The notes under the pieces: generated by a model
Database searches by the model: none
Told to the model about the DNA's origin: nothing
The model's input: the letters and a program-made list of their open reading frames with translations, nothing else
Position numbers and translations under genes: made by a program
Shown: one piece after another, positions 32,311 to 45,200 of the stretch
Position numbering within the stretch: position 1 is the first letter of the stretch
How the letters are laid out: each line of letters begins with the position of its first letter
Assembly: GCF_027580225.2 (NCBI RefSeq)
Contig: NC_073340.2
Coordinates: 18,112,001-18,176,000 of the forward strand
DNA from: Misgurnus anguillicaudatus
Lineage: Eukaryota > Chordata > Actinopteri > Cypriniformes > Cobitidae
DNA: 64,000 nt
Direction of reading: 5' to 3'

Positions 32311-33250
32311 GTATAGCGGCCATCCAACCTAGTTTATCACCTCTATTCAATAAGTTTACTAGGCCAAATGTATAAATATTTAATATTCTGTACATTTAAT
32401 TACAAGCGTATTCACTGCAAGTTGGTACTTTATTGTAAAAATAGACTGACAAATGCATATATTATTATGTGGATGTGAAAATGACTTTGAACTTATAACA
32501 CCATCCAAGATTCTGGCTGTTTCTGCAGACCCTAAATAATAATATTCTTTTTTTTAACACATTTTCATTTTTAACAACAAAATACTGTTAAGATTAATCT
32601 TGTTTAGTTTAGGGTTAAATTATTTAAATTACCATTTGAGCTCTGAAATGTAATCAAAAATGAACATATGAATGTGAAAGTGATACGATCACGTATTGGC
32701 CCTATATATTTTTGAATCTGTGTTATTTCCGCACTTTAGAGTTTCTACATTATTACTTGTGTCAAAATCATATTCAAAAAAAGTCTTGTTGAACGAGTAT
32801 CGCAAAGTAAAGGATTTCAATCCCATTTGGTACTAACAAGACGATCCAGTCCTCAACACAGACCTGTCTCAACCAGACACGGCAGGCAGGCAAAATTATT
32901 TTAAATACACGATTGGTCAACTCTTGGATAGGAGTAGATGAGCTCTTGTAGAGCTGCTGCAAGTGTCTTTCTATCCATTCTTGCCGAGCCGACTCCCCCT
33001 GCCTCCTCCTCCGCTTGCAGAATTGTATAAAGAACAAAATCGGGCTGGGGAGGGGGATTGATACGCTGAAGCTGAAATCGAGAGGCGAACCCAGGAAAGA
33101 GGACTATTTTGTACACGGGACTTTCCCCCCCTTCGTCCCTAAAAAGGAGGGGGAAAAGTCACATTTTTAAAAGCGATATTTTTTAAAACCGAGGATTACA
33201 AATAGTCACCGGCGCCTATCTCTGAGGATATATATTTTATTTCGTTAAAA
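32311..33250 (+). promoter_or_regulatory. ep300: ep300 upstream region and 5' UTR
   Basis: Composition becomes GC-richer from about 32930 toward the start codon (ccgactccccctgcctcc, gggctggggaggggg). The ep300 leader and promoter probably lie here. No TATA box at a clear position and no competing gene. The transcription start is not determined. Confidence 0.45.
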
Positions 33251-36200
33251 ATGGCCGAGAACGTTCTGGACTCTGGCCCGCCTTTAGCCAAGAGGCCTAA
33301 GCTATCCTCCCCGGCGCTCTCAGCTTCAGCCAGCGATGGAAACGGTAAATATTATTATTATTTTTTATTTCTAAAAATACCAATGTGTTTGAATCTCATA
33401 TTTCCAAGCGTTTTGTATATACCCGTGCACACTTGGGTTTTGAAGGGGATAATAGGTTTTTATTTTTCAATTTTGTCACAGGCTAGCGAGCGAATGCTAG
33501 TTTGAGAAGCTAACGAACTAGCGTTAGCTTGTCATTCCAGCTCGCTAGTGGTTAGCATAGCGTTTCTCTCGTCGCTCTGATGGGATTCACTCACAGTAGT
33601 GGACTACACACGGTGATCCCTCGCATAGAGTGACTGTACTCGGTGTCATCTGGTCTAAATGTATAAATAATGGCTGCAAATAACAAATAATGCGGTTAAG
33701 TTTGTATAAGGTGGTGTACGGTTGAAGTAACAGTGAAGTAAAATGTTACCGTGAAACGCTTGTTTCGTTTTAGATCTTGCTTACAAACAGTTTGCATCAG
33801 TACTTTAATAATGGTGATCGATTCAAAGACTCGTGGCGCAATGTCAAACAACCATTTTACTTCAATAACTACCTCTTGAAAACTAAATTTAAACATTTGA
33901 TCAATACTGTATTTATTAATAATAATCGACAACGATTAACATTATTAGCCTGGCTGCCCGACTATGAGTCAATCAACTTCAAAACTTTCTGACTGCACTT
34001 CAACACGGTTGTTTTCACATACAGCTGATGTTCAACGAGCACCAACTTTGGCCCTTAAATAACTCCATGTGTTTTCCTGAATGTGTCCTGGTCTTATTGT
34101 TATTACTAATAAATGGATTACTTTGGTTAGCTAGCTGGTCAGCTAATAACAGAGTGATGCTTTCAAGGCCCGCACAACTCTCTGCCATTGTTAGTTAGCT
34201 AGATGCATATGATTTCATTATTTAAGCTTTGATGTTTACTTATCTTTATTAATTATTGGGAGTGTATAAGCTTGCTAAAACACAGTTTATAAAGCTTGAA
34301 TGGAAGAGCCACGACCTTTTTTTGTGTTTTAGAGAATACAAGTGTACTTGTCTTGAGTTAGCTTGTTGGCTCAAATGGTGCGTCGGTCATTTTTTTTCTC
34401 CAATCTTGATTTCCATTGTTCAGCCATAACACCTCAAACGAGCATGTATTCTCAAAACAAATCATTAAACTTATTTAAAGTATATGTGATGGAAATTATA
34501 ACTATATAGATTGTGTTATGTTGCGTAGTAAATGCTGCTTCTTCGTAGTAAATGCATCGCCTTCTGTGTATTCTTCAAAGGCGAAGTATGTTTCTTTGTT
34601 GATGTCTCTCGTGTCTTTCAAGCGTTTGTTCTTCGAGTTGGATTTGGTCCTTAAACGAAAAATTACTTAAGTTACACAACTGCATGCATTACACTGCACA
34701 ACATCGTATAGATGTGTGCGTCAATTGTTTTGTTTGAGGAGTAAATGAGTGGTCCCTATGAGTGGCTGTTCTGGTTAGTTTTCAAACTTTTGAATGGATG
34801 TACATGACAGATGTAAACAGTGCAGTGTAATATGCAATTTGTATGTGAACAAGTGTCATGGTCAAGTCATGTTCCCCTTTACTACAAGACTTTGCATACT
34901 AACCTAAAATCATCTACTTATCCTTGTTAGGCTCCCTGTCAAACCACCGCTAACCATTATGGTATTCTTAAATAAACAAGTCTTGTCAGTTATCTTATGA
35001 ATGTGACTGTGTTGATGGATAGATTGACAGTGAGGGTATGATAGAGGGGGATGAAAGGATGCACCTATTGCATTACACACTGGCTAGGTTTTGGGATGCT
35101 CTCAAGGAAAATGGTGGTAGATGAATACGTTATTTAATGGCTGATGTTGATATTGACAGGACTCCAAATTAACTTTTTGAGTAGGTAGCACTAGTGCTCC
35201 CAAATTTGAAAGCATCAGCAAACATTTAGGAGCATCCATAGAAAATTATAGGAACACCATCCTAAAGATAAAAAGCTTAAAAACTTTTCTTAAATTATGA
35301 CTTGCACTTGGCCAATCTTTATACTAACTATTATGCCTAAAACGTGTAGATTCATGGGGCCCTTTAAAACAATTTAATGTTATTTTAAATTATTATTATT
35401 TTAATTTTCTGGATTCTGTATTTTCACTTTCATTTTCTTTAATAGTTAATTACTTTTTACTTATTAAACAGCATGTTTAATAAATTGAATTCATAAAATG
35501 TAGTAATTTATATTTTCTTAATCAAATAAAAACAAACATATACATTTTCATAAAAATGCATTTTTATTTTTTGTCTAAGTGTTGCATAACAAACCTTTTT
35601 TTTTATTCAAAATGGAAGTACACATTTTTTGAGTGTGATTATATTACTTACGAAATAAAAATAATTTAATATCATTATTTTTTATTATTTTAAAAGTAGG
35701 GCTGTAACGATTAATCGTGTGTCCCATTAAAAATGCCTGTCTGAAATCGATTCTGAACCGCAAGGCTGCGATTCTGTGTTTCTTGCACAGCTTGTGCGTA
35801 AACTACAGCATTTGGTCGGTAGAAAGTCCTTATCAATCTAAAATCATGAGTCGGAGTCGTTTATAACTCGTTAAACAAAATCATTCAAAATATTCTTTTA
35901 TCATGAAAATACCTGAAACAATTTGAAGAACAGCGATATAAATATTCCTGCAGACATTTCCTGGAATAGCGTTTGTAATGCTACTTCTTCTGTGGCACAA
36001 AGGGAGTTTCTGCACGAGAGCGTCCCCTGGCTTTGGGATGTGCGGGGATTTCACCGTAATTCATTAAAATTCATTGATTGAGAAAAAACGCATTTGCATG
36101 ATTAATCGTTACAAACCTATTTAAAAGTAGATTGTTCTATACAATAGTAGTATTTCTGTCAACTTTATTACTCTTACTTTATTACTCTTTGGTGGGTTGT

Positions 36201-39200
36201 CAGTAGGGTTGTAACGGCATACAGGTATGCATTTTACCGCATTATTCATGTGTATGGTTATCATAACGTAAACATTTGCTTATCCACAGTTTTGAAAGCA
36301 GATCTCACCTGCGGTGCTGTGCTGACTGTTAACGGGATCGCACACCTGAAGCGCAGCTCAGCGCCGCGCCATTTAAAAAAAAATCTAACACATTGTTTTC
36401 TATGAGTATACGCACACCGGTGGCGCCTGTCTGCGCTGCCCAGCTTTGACTCAGGAAGTTGCTCAAATCCCTGTCGCGCCACACAGCGCCACTCACACAG
36501 TTTAACATTAAATAACAACATATTTGTTCCAAATCATTAACGATTAACATTGGCTGCTAACGTATATTTTGCGTTTTGAAGTAGACGCTATCTGACGAAG
36601 CTCGCGCTATTTAATGTGCACTTACGGTTTACGATACCTCTGAGTTGTCCTAGACGCGACGCTGCATGACGCTGAGCTGCGCGGTCGGTGTGTGACCTCC
36701 TTTAGACTCAACTCATACATGTTAGGGATGTGCATGTATTTCATTTTTCCATTTCGATTAATCCATAGGTCTTAAAAACGAGTACTCGATTAGCTGGGGG
36801 TGGGGCAATCAAAGGGGTGGGGCGTAAGAAACTATGACAGAAAAATGAACACGTACTAGATTATTAATTAATAAAATGTTTGTAAAGAAACCTCTAACTG
36901 TGTGATGAAGTGAAACTAAAGGGTTAATAAACTGAAACTGATGCGCTTTTTATATGACACACTCTACATAATATTAAGCCTTTATACAACATAAATGTAT
37001 TATACAAGGTGCATCTATCTGCACAAAATGCATGACTTAAACTAAGTTATGTACTGGACAGAAAGTTTAACTCCTGTTGTGGATGTGTACAATAACAGCG
37101 CGTTTTTAAACACATCCAGTCAAAGCACAAGATTTTTGCTATCATTTTAGCGAATAGTTGTGTCGTGTCATGCTCTCACCTGTTGTCAGTCAAAATGTAA
37201 TGCTCGTATGGCTCTCTGGTATCTCTTGACATTGATGTTTAAATATGAGATGATATAAGGGAACTTGTGAAAGCGCTGTACATTTTGCACCTGATTGACC
37301 TATTTGCACCTATTTTTGTTTTACCGAAGTGAATCTGAAAAAACCATAGTGCCTCAGTAATGTGAGGTGTGTTTGGCTTCACAGCAATCAGTGGGGTTGC
37401 CGCTGCGAAAATGCGCATGGGAAGCTTTTGAATCATGCATGGTACTGATGTCATACGCCGGTCTGTGCAGCTTACGTTGACGTCAAACACGCACCCAATC
37501 TTTACCTATGGTCTTTACTACCACAGGCGCTTGTAACGCTAACCAGATATCCAAATGCTGCCATAATTACGAAAAATAAATAAAAAATAAACCCACCCGA
37601 TCATCGTTTTGGTGATCGATCGTTGACGCCACGTTTGGGTACTCGGTCAATCGATTACTCGTGCCCATCCCTACTACATGTACAGCTGAAAAAAATGGCA
37701 GGGGATAAGAGCAGAATTTGTATCCTCTGCCATTTTTTTCAGCTGTACATGTAGTAGGGATGGGCACGAGTAATCGATTGACCGAGTACCCAAAAAAAAA
37801 AAAGTAAAAATTTGCAGTATGGGAATACTTTGGGTATCTGAAAGTTGAGGTAAGAACATAGTAAAATATTGAAAAAATCTGGTATATGCTAGCCATGTAG
37901 TGTATTGCATTAATCCAGCGGTGTACTGAGACTTTTTATGTAAAATACGGTTATTGGGTGTGTTTGTGTCTCTTGTGTGTGTATAACGCGTTTAGTCAGT
38001 GCATTATCTCCACAAGCACCACACCATTAATTTTTGTGACCTTAAATATTTTCATATATGCATTTGTTTTTTTGCGTAAATCTGTTGAATATATTACGAT
38101 CTAAGCGCATTGTCTAAAGCGCACAGCGCAACGTGTAAATGGGCGTGTCCTAATCGACTTTTGCTAATTTAACGACGGGAAAAATGGTTTGTGCGCCGAG
38201 CGCATGGTCGAAAAGGGTTGGTCCTATTGTAATGGGAGTATTTTGGGCGTAACGTGCAGTAAACCAATGAGAGTCTCAGCTCTCATCCCCTTTAAAAGCA
38301 AGTTGCGCTGGCGTTATGTCTAATCCCTATTTAGATGACGGACTTTGTAAACTGAAAAACTAAGCAGAGGAAGAAGATCCCCAGTTTAAGATTAATGTTA
38401 AATAATTGTGTTGTTTTTCCCTTATATTGAAATTGTTATTTTTTTATTAAACCCTTTAAAACCCGTTTTCTTTTAGTTATTGAAGTAAAAAAACAGGCTT
38501 GTAATTGCTTTAAATGTGTGGCTATCCAATATCATCAAAAAATTATTTACAAGTATGTAAGATAAGGTTTGTACTCTAAAAATACTTTATTTGTAATAAC
38601 AGGAGATAAAGATTCACAAACGGCTCTCTGCGCGTTTCAGCACTTTGGACAGCATTTTTTTAGCAAAGAGGTTTTTTTAAGCATTACTTAAAAATGTTTC
38701 TCATCTCACCATATCCACAGGTACAGAGTCATCATATACAATAAATCCGTGAGGTAGCATTTAAAAAAACATTTAAAAACAGATGCATTTGTTTAAAGCA
38801 AAGCATTTATTTACTTACCAGGCTGCAGGTGAAGCAGCTCTTTGCGCCTTCTAACGTCTCATAATTAGTCCTCATTTATGTCCAAGAGACTCAATAATAA
38901 TATTTTACATTCAATCCTTTAATCTTTCATATGTAAAAGCATTTTTGTGCTGCTGCGCATTCATGTACTTTGTGATAAGTAAACCCGCGTTGTCCTCCCG
39001 TTAGGCGCATATTACTAATGCGCTCTTTAAATAACATAAAACACATTGCGCCATTGACTTTAGACTTTAGACCAGGTTTTTGTTGGTCAAAGGCATAGTC
39101 TATTTTAGTTGCCTCAAAATAGCAATGCGCCAACAATGCGCCTGAACACACCTCATTTTCAGACCAGAACGCCCATGGGCGCAAAAGGGGGCGCAAATGC

Positions 39201-42200
39201 ATTTGCTATTTAAACAACGCGGCGCTAAACGTGAAAATTAGCGAAAGACACTTGCGTCGCGCATTGCGCTGCATTGCGCTGCATTGCGCTGCATTGCGCC
39301 GGGTGTAAGAGAGAGCCCATAGTGACTTATATACTTATATAGTGTATAAAAAGTTTTATGGTGCTTTTATAATACTCTGACTTTTCTGTATCATGACAGT
39401 AACAATCACGAGTAACGCAAAGTATCTGCTTGGCACCATTAGTCCGATATTTGAATCGATCCAGCAAAAAAGGTCTGGATTGGCCTGATCCCAAGTAATT
39501 GGATTGGCCCACCCCTAGTTACAACACTAGTTGTCCGTGTGTATTTGACAATTGCATATCTCAATGAAAATGTGAAATCTGCATGAACAGCAGCTCTGAA
39601 TATGAACTTTATGTATTTGTGTCCTCGGAGTCGGTGGCTAAAAACAGCACGAAACTGCGTCATTCGTGTAACGTTGGTCTTTCTGAAACGTTTAACAGTA
39701 TATGGGAACGTTTTGTAAAGAAATTAAAACTGGTCATACCACAAAAATCATTTGCACTCGCACAAACGCTACCAAATATATTTTGAGGTTGTGCTGATAT
39801 GAATCTGATACAATTCAAATGTAATTACGGTTAATGAGAGAGATACAGAAAATTGTTCAAACTAAATGATTGTGGACGACCGATGCTGATACCGATATTT
39901 TCAAGGCAATGTGGCCGATATGAAGTCAATATAAGACAAATGGAGTAAATCATGGATGAACAAAAAATTTGTTAAACTAAATAAACATTTGCTACACACA
40001 ATATTTATAAATATACCCTTTAAAGTACTTGAAAATATTGTTCCTTGTAACACAATTAACGTCACGTAAAAAGTCTATTAGATTTTGGCTTTACATCTGA
40101 GTGTCTATTTTTTTAGGAACAACAAATGTAGGGACAAGAAAGATTTTTTGGCCTATTGAAAATATTTATCGACCGATGACGATTATAAAAAAATATACTA
40201 TAGAGTGCCGCAGGGAGATGTATTTGTGGATGCAAAACCCGGAACCATTTTTAGCACTTCCTGTTCCATCGTCCTGAAGTCAGTGGGTTTTTGAATGGGG
40301 TTTTGGTTAAATACCTTAAATAAGATCTTTGGTTGAACACACATTATCACGTGTTATTCTATAACATAAAACGCAGCAATAATACTCCCACTCATGATTT
40401 TTAAAGCTTTAACGTGATTTTAAAATGTTGGTTGCTAAAAAGTTGCTACATGGGACTACATACTTTGTCGTGAAAATCTCATTACATGCCAAGTTAATGG
40501 CATCACAACAGACTTGAACACAGGAAAGGTACACTTCACACATGCTATTTAGGTAACTGTGGAAAGTTAAACGTGGCAGATATTGAATAAAAATATACAA
40601 GAATTCAAACACAATAATATTACTTACCACCCACGAGATTTGTAAATGTTTATATTGCTACCACCTCACAGTACTCTTTCAAATAAGACTTTGCTGGATG
40701 TCGTGGTGTTGCTGTTTGTAATACGACGTAACATCACGTTAAAAAGTGAGTGGTGATTGGTCATTTTACTGTTTGTCAGACACTTGCTTTACGTGTTTTT
40801 CAGAAACAATTAATTTAAGTAATATTAATCTGCAATTCAATAATTAGAAAATTCTAACATGGCAGTGATAGAAGTGATGTGCAGTGGTGGCTGGTGACTT
40901 CTCTTCCGAGGGGCGCAAATTCAAAATACGTGTTGTGTGTGTTGCTCGTAATTTCAAAATGTGTTTGTTGCGTCGTAAACCATGTGCATCATGCGTCTTG
41001 TCAAAATATATGCCTGCTGCACACACGTCGATAGGGTATATGATAAAACAAACGCTCATGTTCACAAAATACAAAAAACTCACTTAAGTGTAAACTTTGA
41101 GATTAATATCTACACATGAGATTAAGCAAATATCTGGCAAACGCGAGCGTCACTTTTACCATAAACTCTTTAGATGCGTGTGCAGCAGGCACTTTTTTTG
41201 ACACGACACATGATGCACATGATCCACATGACGTGCAAAACACATAATTTGAAATGACAAACCACACACATGATGGGCTAAATACATGTTGTGACGAGCT
41301 TTGCATCATGCGCCCCTCGAAAAAGAAGTCACCTGCCGCCACTGGTGATGTGTATTTATGTTGGAACATGGCTGCATTTTGTCTACTTTTCTACTTGCTG
41401 GTGCTGTTTATAATGTTGAGGCTGTCTTAAGGGGGTCGCATACCTGCCGCGCAAACAAACAAAGCTATCATAATGCGCAAGAAATGCTGGCAAGCACCCA
41501 CAGATGGCGTTCTCCTGGCGTTTTTAGCTGCATTTAAATGCTTTGGTGTACATGTCCCCTAACAGCGATGTTTGATGTGCTTCAGAGTGCTTTATGATAC
41601 ATTGTTTTGTGCATCTAGAGAGCATTTGATTGGACAGTAAATTTGTTGAGAAGCTAAATTCTAAACTTTTTTTATGCATGTCACATAGTTGTCATATCCC
41701 CTAAATCCAAATTTTTGTGCTTTTTCAAGTATTCTATGTTATAGAAAACCTTAAAATCCAAAATAACCAAGATGTTTTTTTTAATGGGGACTTCAATAGT
41801 CATCATTAATTTATTGTCTAAATTCCTTCTTTTTCTGCTTTCTGTAGACTTCGGCTCACTTTTTGACCTGGAGCATGACCTCCCTGATGAGCTGATTAAT
41901 TCCTCAGAGTTGAGTTTGGCAAATGGAGGGGACCTCAGTCAGCTGCACACCAGCTTGAGTTCTGGGGTCGGGGCCATCGGAGGAGTCTCGTCCAGTGGCC
42001 AGGATGCAGCAGCTAAGCACAAGCAGCTCTCAGACCTGCTCCGGCATGGATCCACACCGGGAGCGCAGCAGCAGGGGCAAATGGGCAGCCCTTCGGCAGC
42101 CACAATGGGTCTTTTTGGAAATATGAAGGCTTCTCCAGGTGCCCAGGGCATGGGCACACACGGTCAGCAACATCTTTCCCCTCAACAAGCCAGCCTAATG

Positions 42201-45200
42201 CAGCAGCAACAGCAGCAGCAGATGGCTGGGATGATGGGTAACATGAACAGGAATATGCTCGGACCTCAGAAAGGCAATGGACAGCAGCAGGCAGGAGGGC
42301 CCTCTCCCCAGCAGCAAAACATGCTGGCGGGGCAGATGTTGAACGGGTCGCCCAGAATGGGACATCATAACCCAGGCATGGGCAGCAACAGTAATCTATT
42401 AGCAGAGGCTCTTCAACAACAGCAGACCACAAGCGGCCAGGGTGGACTGAGGGCTCAGCAGCCTGGAGCAATGAACAAGGTAAATCACTGGAGAATTATA
42501 TATACTTTGTAAAAAAATTGTATATTGGCCATTTTGTATCTGTCCTGTTTGCCTTTTGTTTGAAAAACATCTTTATACTTTACAGATGGGTATGAATGTA
42601 AGTCCAGGCCCCTATGGAGGCCCATATGGTCAGTCTGCCAGTCAGGGTCTTGGTGTTGCAGGGCTGGCCCCTCAGCTCCAGAACAAACCAGGTCTGCCTA
42701 ACAGTCCGGCCCAGTTTAACCTTGATAAGAAACCTCAGCCTATGCAAGGCATACCTGGCATGGTTTGTTACATCCTATGTATTACAAATAATAGCAATTG
42801 TCAGTGGCTGTTTTTTCTTGTTGACTCATTCCATTATTCTAATCCTGTCCACAGCAGACATCTCAGCCTTCGCCGACTGGTCCTCCCGGGGGTGCAGGAG
42901 TGGCCGGCATGATGCCCAACCCCCAAGGAACTCTCGGGCCCGGTTCGGCAGCCTCGTCGGTGACCGCAGCAGCAGTGGGCGGTGTGCCTCCAGCGGCCGA
43001 CCCCGAAAAGCGCAAACTCATACAGCAGCAGCTGGTGCTTCTGCTTCATGCCCACAAGTGCCAGCGCCGGGAGCAAGCCAACGGGGAAGTACGACAGTGC
43101 AACCTGCCCCATTGTCGCACCATGAAGAACGTCCTTAACCACATGACGCACTGCCAGGCTGGCAAGTCTTGCCAAGGTAAGTGTATGAACTGTACAAAAT
43201 TAAAAACTGTACATTATCTGATCTATTTTTGAGCTATTCTGCTATTTTATATAGTATTACGTAATACCAATATTGTGTTTTTATTGTTTCAGTGGCGCAC
43301 TGTGCCTCATCCAGACAGATAATCTCTCACTGGAAGAACTGCACGCGGCATGACTGCCCCGTATGTCTGCCTTTGAAAAATGCAGGAGACAAGAGAAACC
43401 AGCAGAGTGAGTGTGTTTATTCATAAATGAACATGAAAAGTTTGTGCCATCATTCTTATTATACTTTAAATGTAACTTTATTGTACATTTATTTGTATTT
43501 AAACGACATACTTATGTTTTGTCTCCATCTTCTCAGACTCTCTTGGCATCTGCAGGTGTGGGATTAAGTACTGCTTTGGGTAACGTGACCGGTGGCCCAC
43601 CCAGTGCCCCCAGTCTCAACACTCCTGGGCAGATTGACCCCAGCTCCATTGAGAGAGCTTATGCAGCTTTGGGCCTAACATACCAAGGAAACCAGGCATC
43701 GCCCTCGCCAGGTCAACAGACATCACGGACACTGAACACCATGGGTAATGAAAAAAATGCAGTCGTTCAATGCAGTAATATGCAGTTTTATGTTATGTTG
43801 GTTATATATCATACTCTGAAAAGATATAGTGTGCCTCTTCTCATGACTTTTCTTGTAACAGGACCGAATCCCATAGGAGTAAATGGGGCAGTGGGTGGTC
43901 AGTCTCAGAGTCAGCATTCGAGCCTCCTGCAGGATGCAATGCTACATTTGAGCTCTCAGAGGTCAGCAATCCCTTAATAGCATCTCCTATAAAAAGTCAA
44001 CGTTTTCTCAGTCTTTAAATCACTTTGCACTAGGCTGAGTTTCACAAACAGAGAAAGATTCTCATTTGTCCTCACACATCACTTTCTTTCCCAGTATGAT
44101 GAATGACAGCACTTTGGGGTCTATGCCTGTGGCTAACCCAGCTGCCGGTGCTGGCATGAGGAAGAACTGGCACGAGGACATCACCCAAGATCTTCGCAAC
44201 CACCTTGTGCACAAACTGTAAGTCATACATTTCTACCAGTGCTTTTGCTTTAAAGTCAAAGATGAAGTTAATTAAACATGGTTAAAAATCACATGCTTAC
44301 TATTTTCTTTTTGGTTTAGTGTCCAGGCCATTTTTCCCACTCCAGACCCAGCTGCACTAAAGGACAGACGTATGGATAATCTAGTGGCCTATGCACGTAA
44401 AGTGGAGGGAGATATGTATGAGTCTGCTAACAGCAGGGTGAGGATACGGTCCTGTTCAGATTTAGTGTTTATCATTACAGTCACTGGTTCATATATTACT
44501 ATTCATTGTACATTTTAGGCGGAGTATTACCACCTGCTGGCGGAGAAGATCTATAAAATCCAGAAGGAACTAGAAGAAAAGCGAAGGACGCGGTTACAAA
44601 AGCAGGGCGTGATGCCCACTCAGTCTGGAATGCCTCCCACTGGCCTGCAGCAAGGCCCTGCTGGAATGGGTCAGGCAGGGATGCCCACAGGACTGCCACC
44701 TAGTGAGTACTGTTCTCAGTTGTCATGATGCAGATGAAAAGATAGTAGGCCAGGACTAGGGTTGGGTATCGTTTGAATTTGAACATTTGCGATTCCTTGT
44801 TTCGATTCCGGTTCCTATCGATTCTCGATTCTGATTCTTTTAAGAGGCAGGGTCAAAAATGTTTAGTATATTTTAAATGAGCTAGCTAACCAATGGTCTT
44901 TCTGAAGGAAATAGTATGACCTTCTCCATCAATTTAAATTTTATAAACTTTTGACTTTTTATGAACTTTACTATTCATTTCTCACATGGCTGTTTTCAAC
45001 TACAATATAAATATCAAATCTATGAACTTGAATATAAATATTATAAATTTAGAATATATTTTTACAGGGGTACACTTTCCTCAAGAGAGCTTTATTTTTG
45101 AAAACCTCATGAAAACACATTTACACATGAGTGTATGATGCTGCTGCAGGTACTTAAACATGTTACCTTGCTCCCATTGATGGGCTAACTAACATTCGCA

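Noticed and set aside
39255..39300. Decamer gcattgcgct repeated four times, considered as a CRISPR-like array
   Set aside because: The units are directly adjacent with no spacers, in a vertebrate intron; it is a simple tandem repeat.
42013..42471. Open frame of 152 codons on the minus strand
   Set aside because: It is antisense to ep300 exon 2, whose plus-strand frame has clear p300 sequence. GC-rich Gln/Pro coding DNA often leaves such shadows.
42614..43138. Open frame of 174 codons on the plus strand
   Set aside because: It runs through an ep300 intron in a different frame from exons 3 and 4 and has no recognisable domain.
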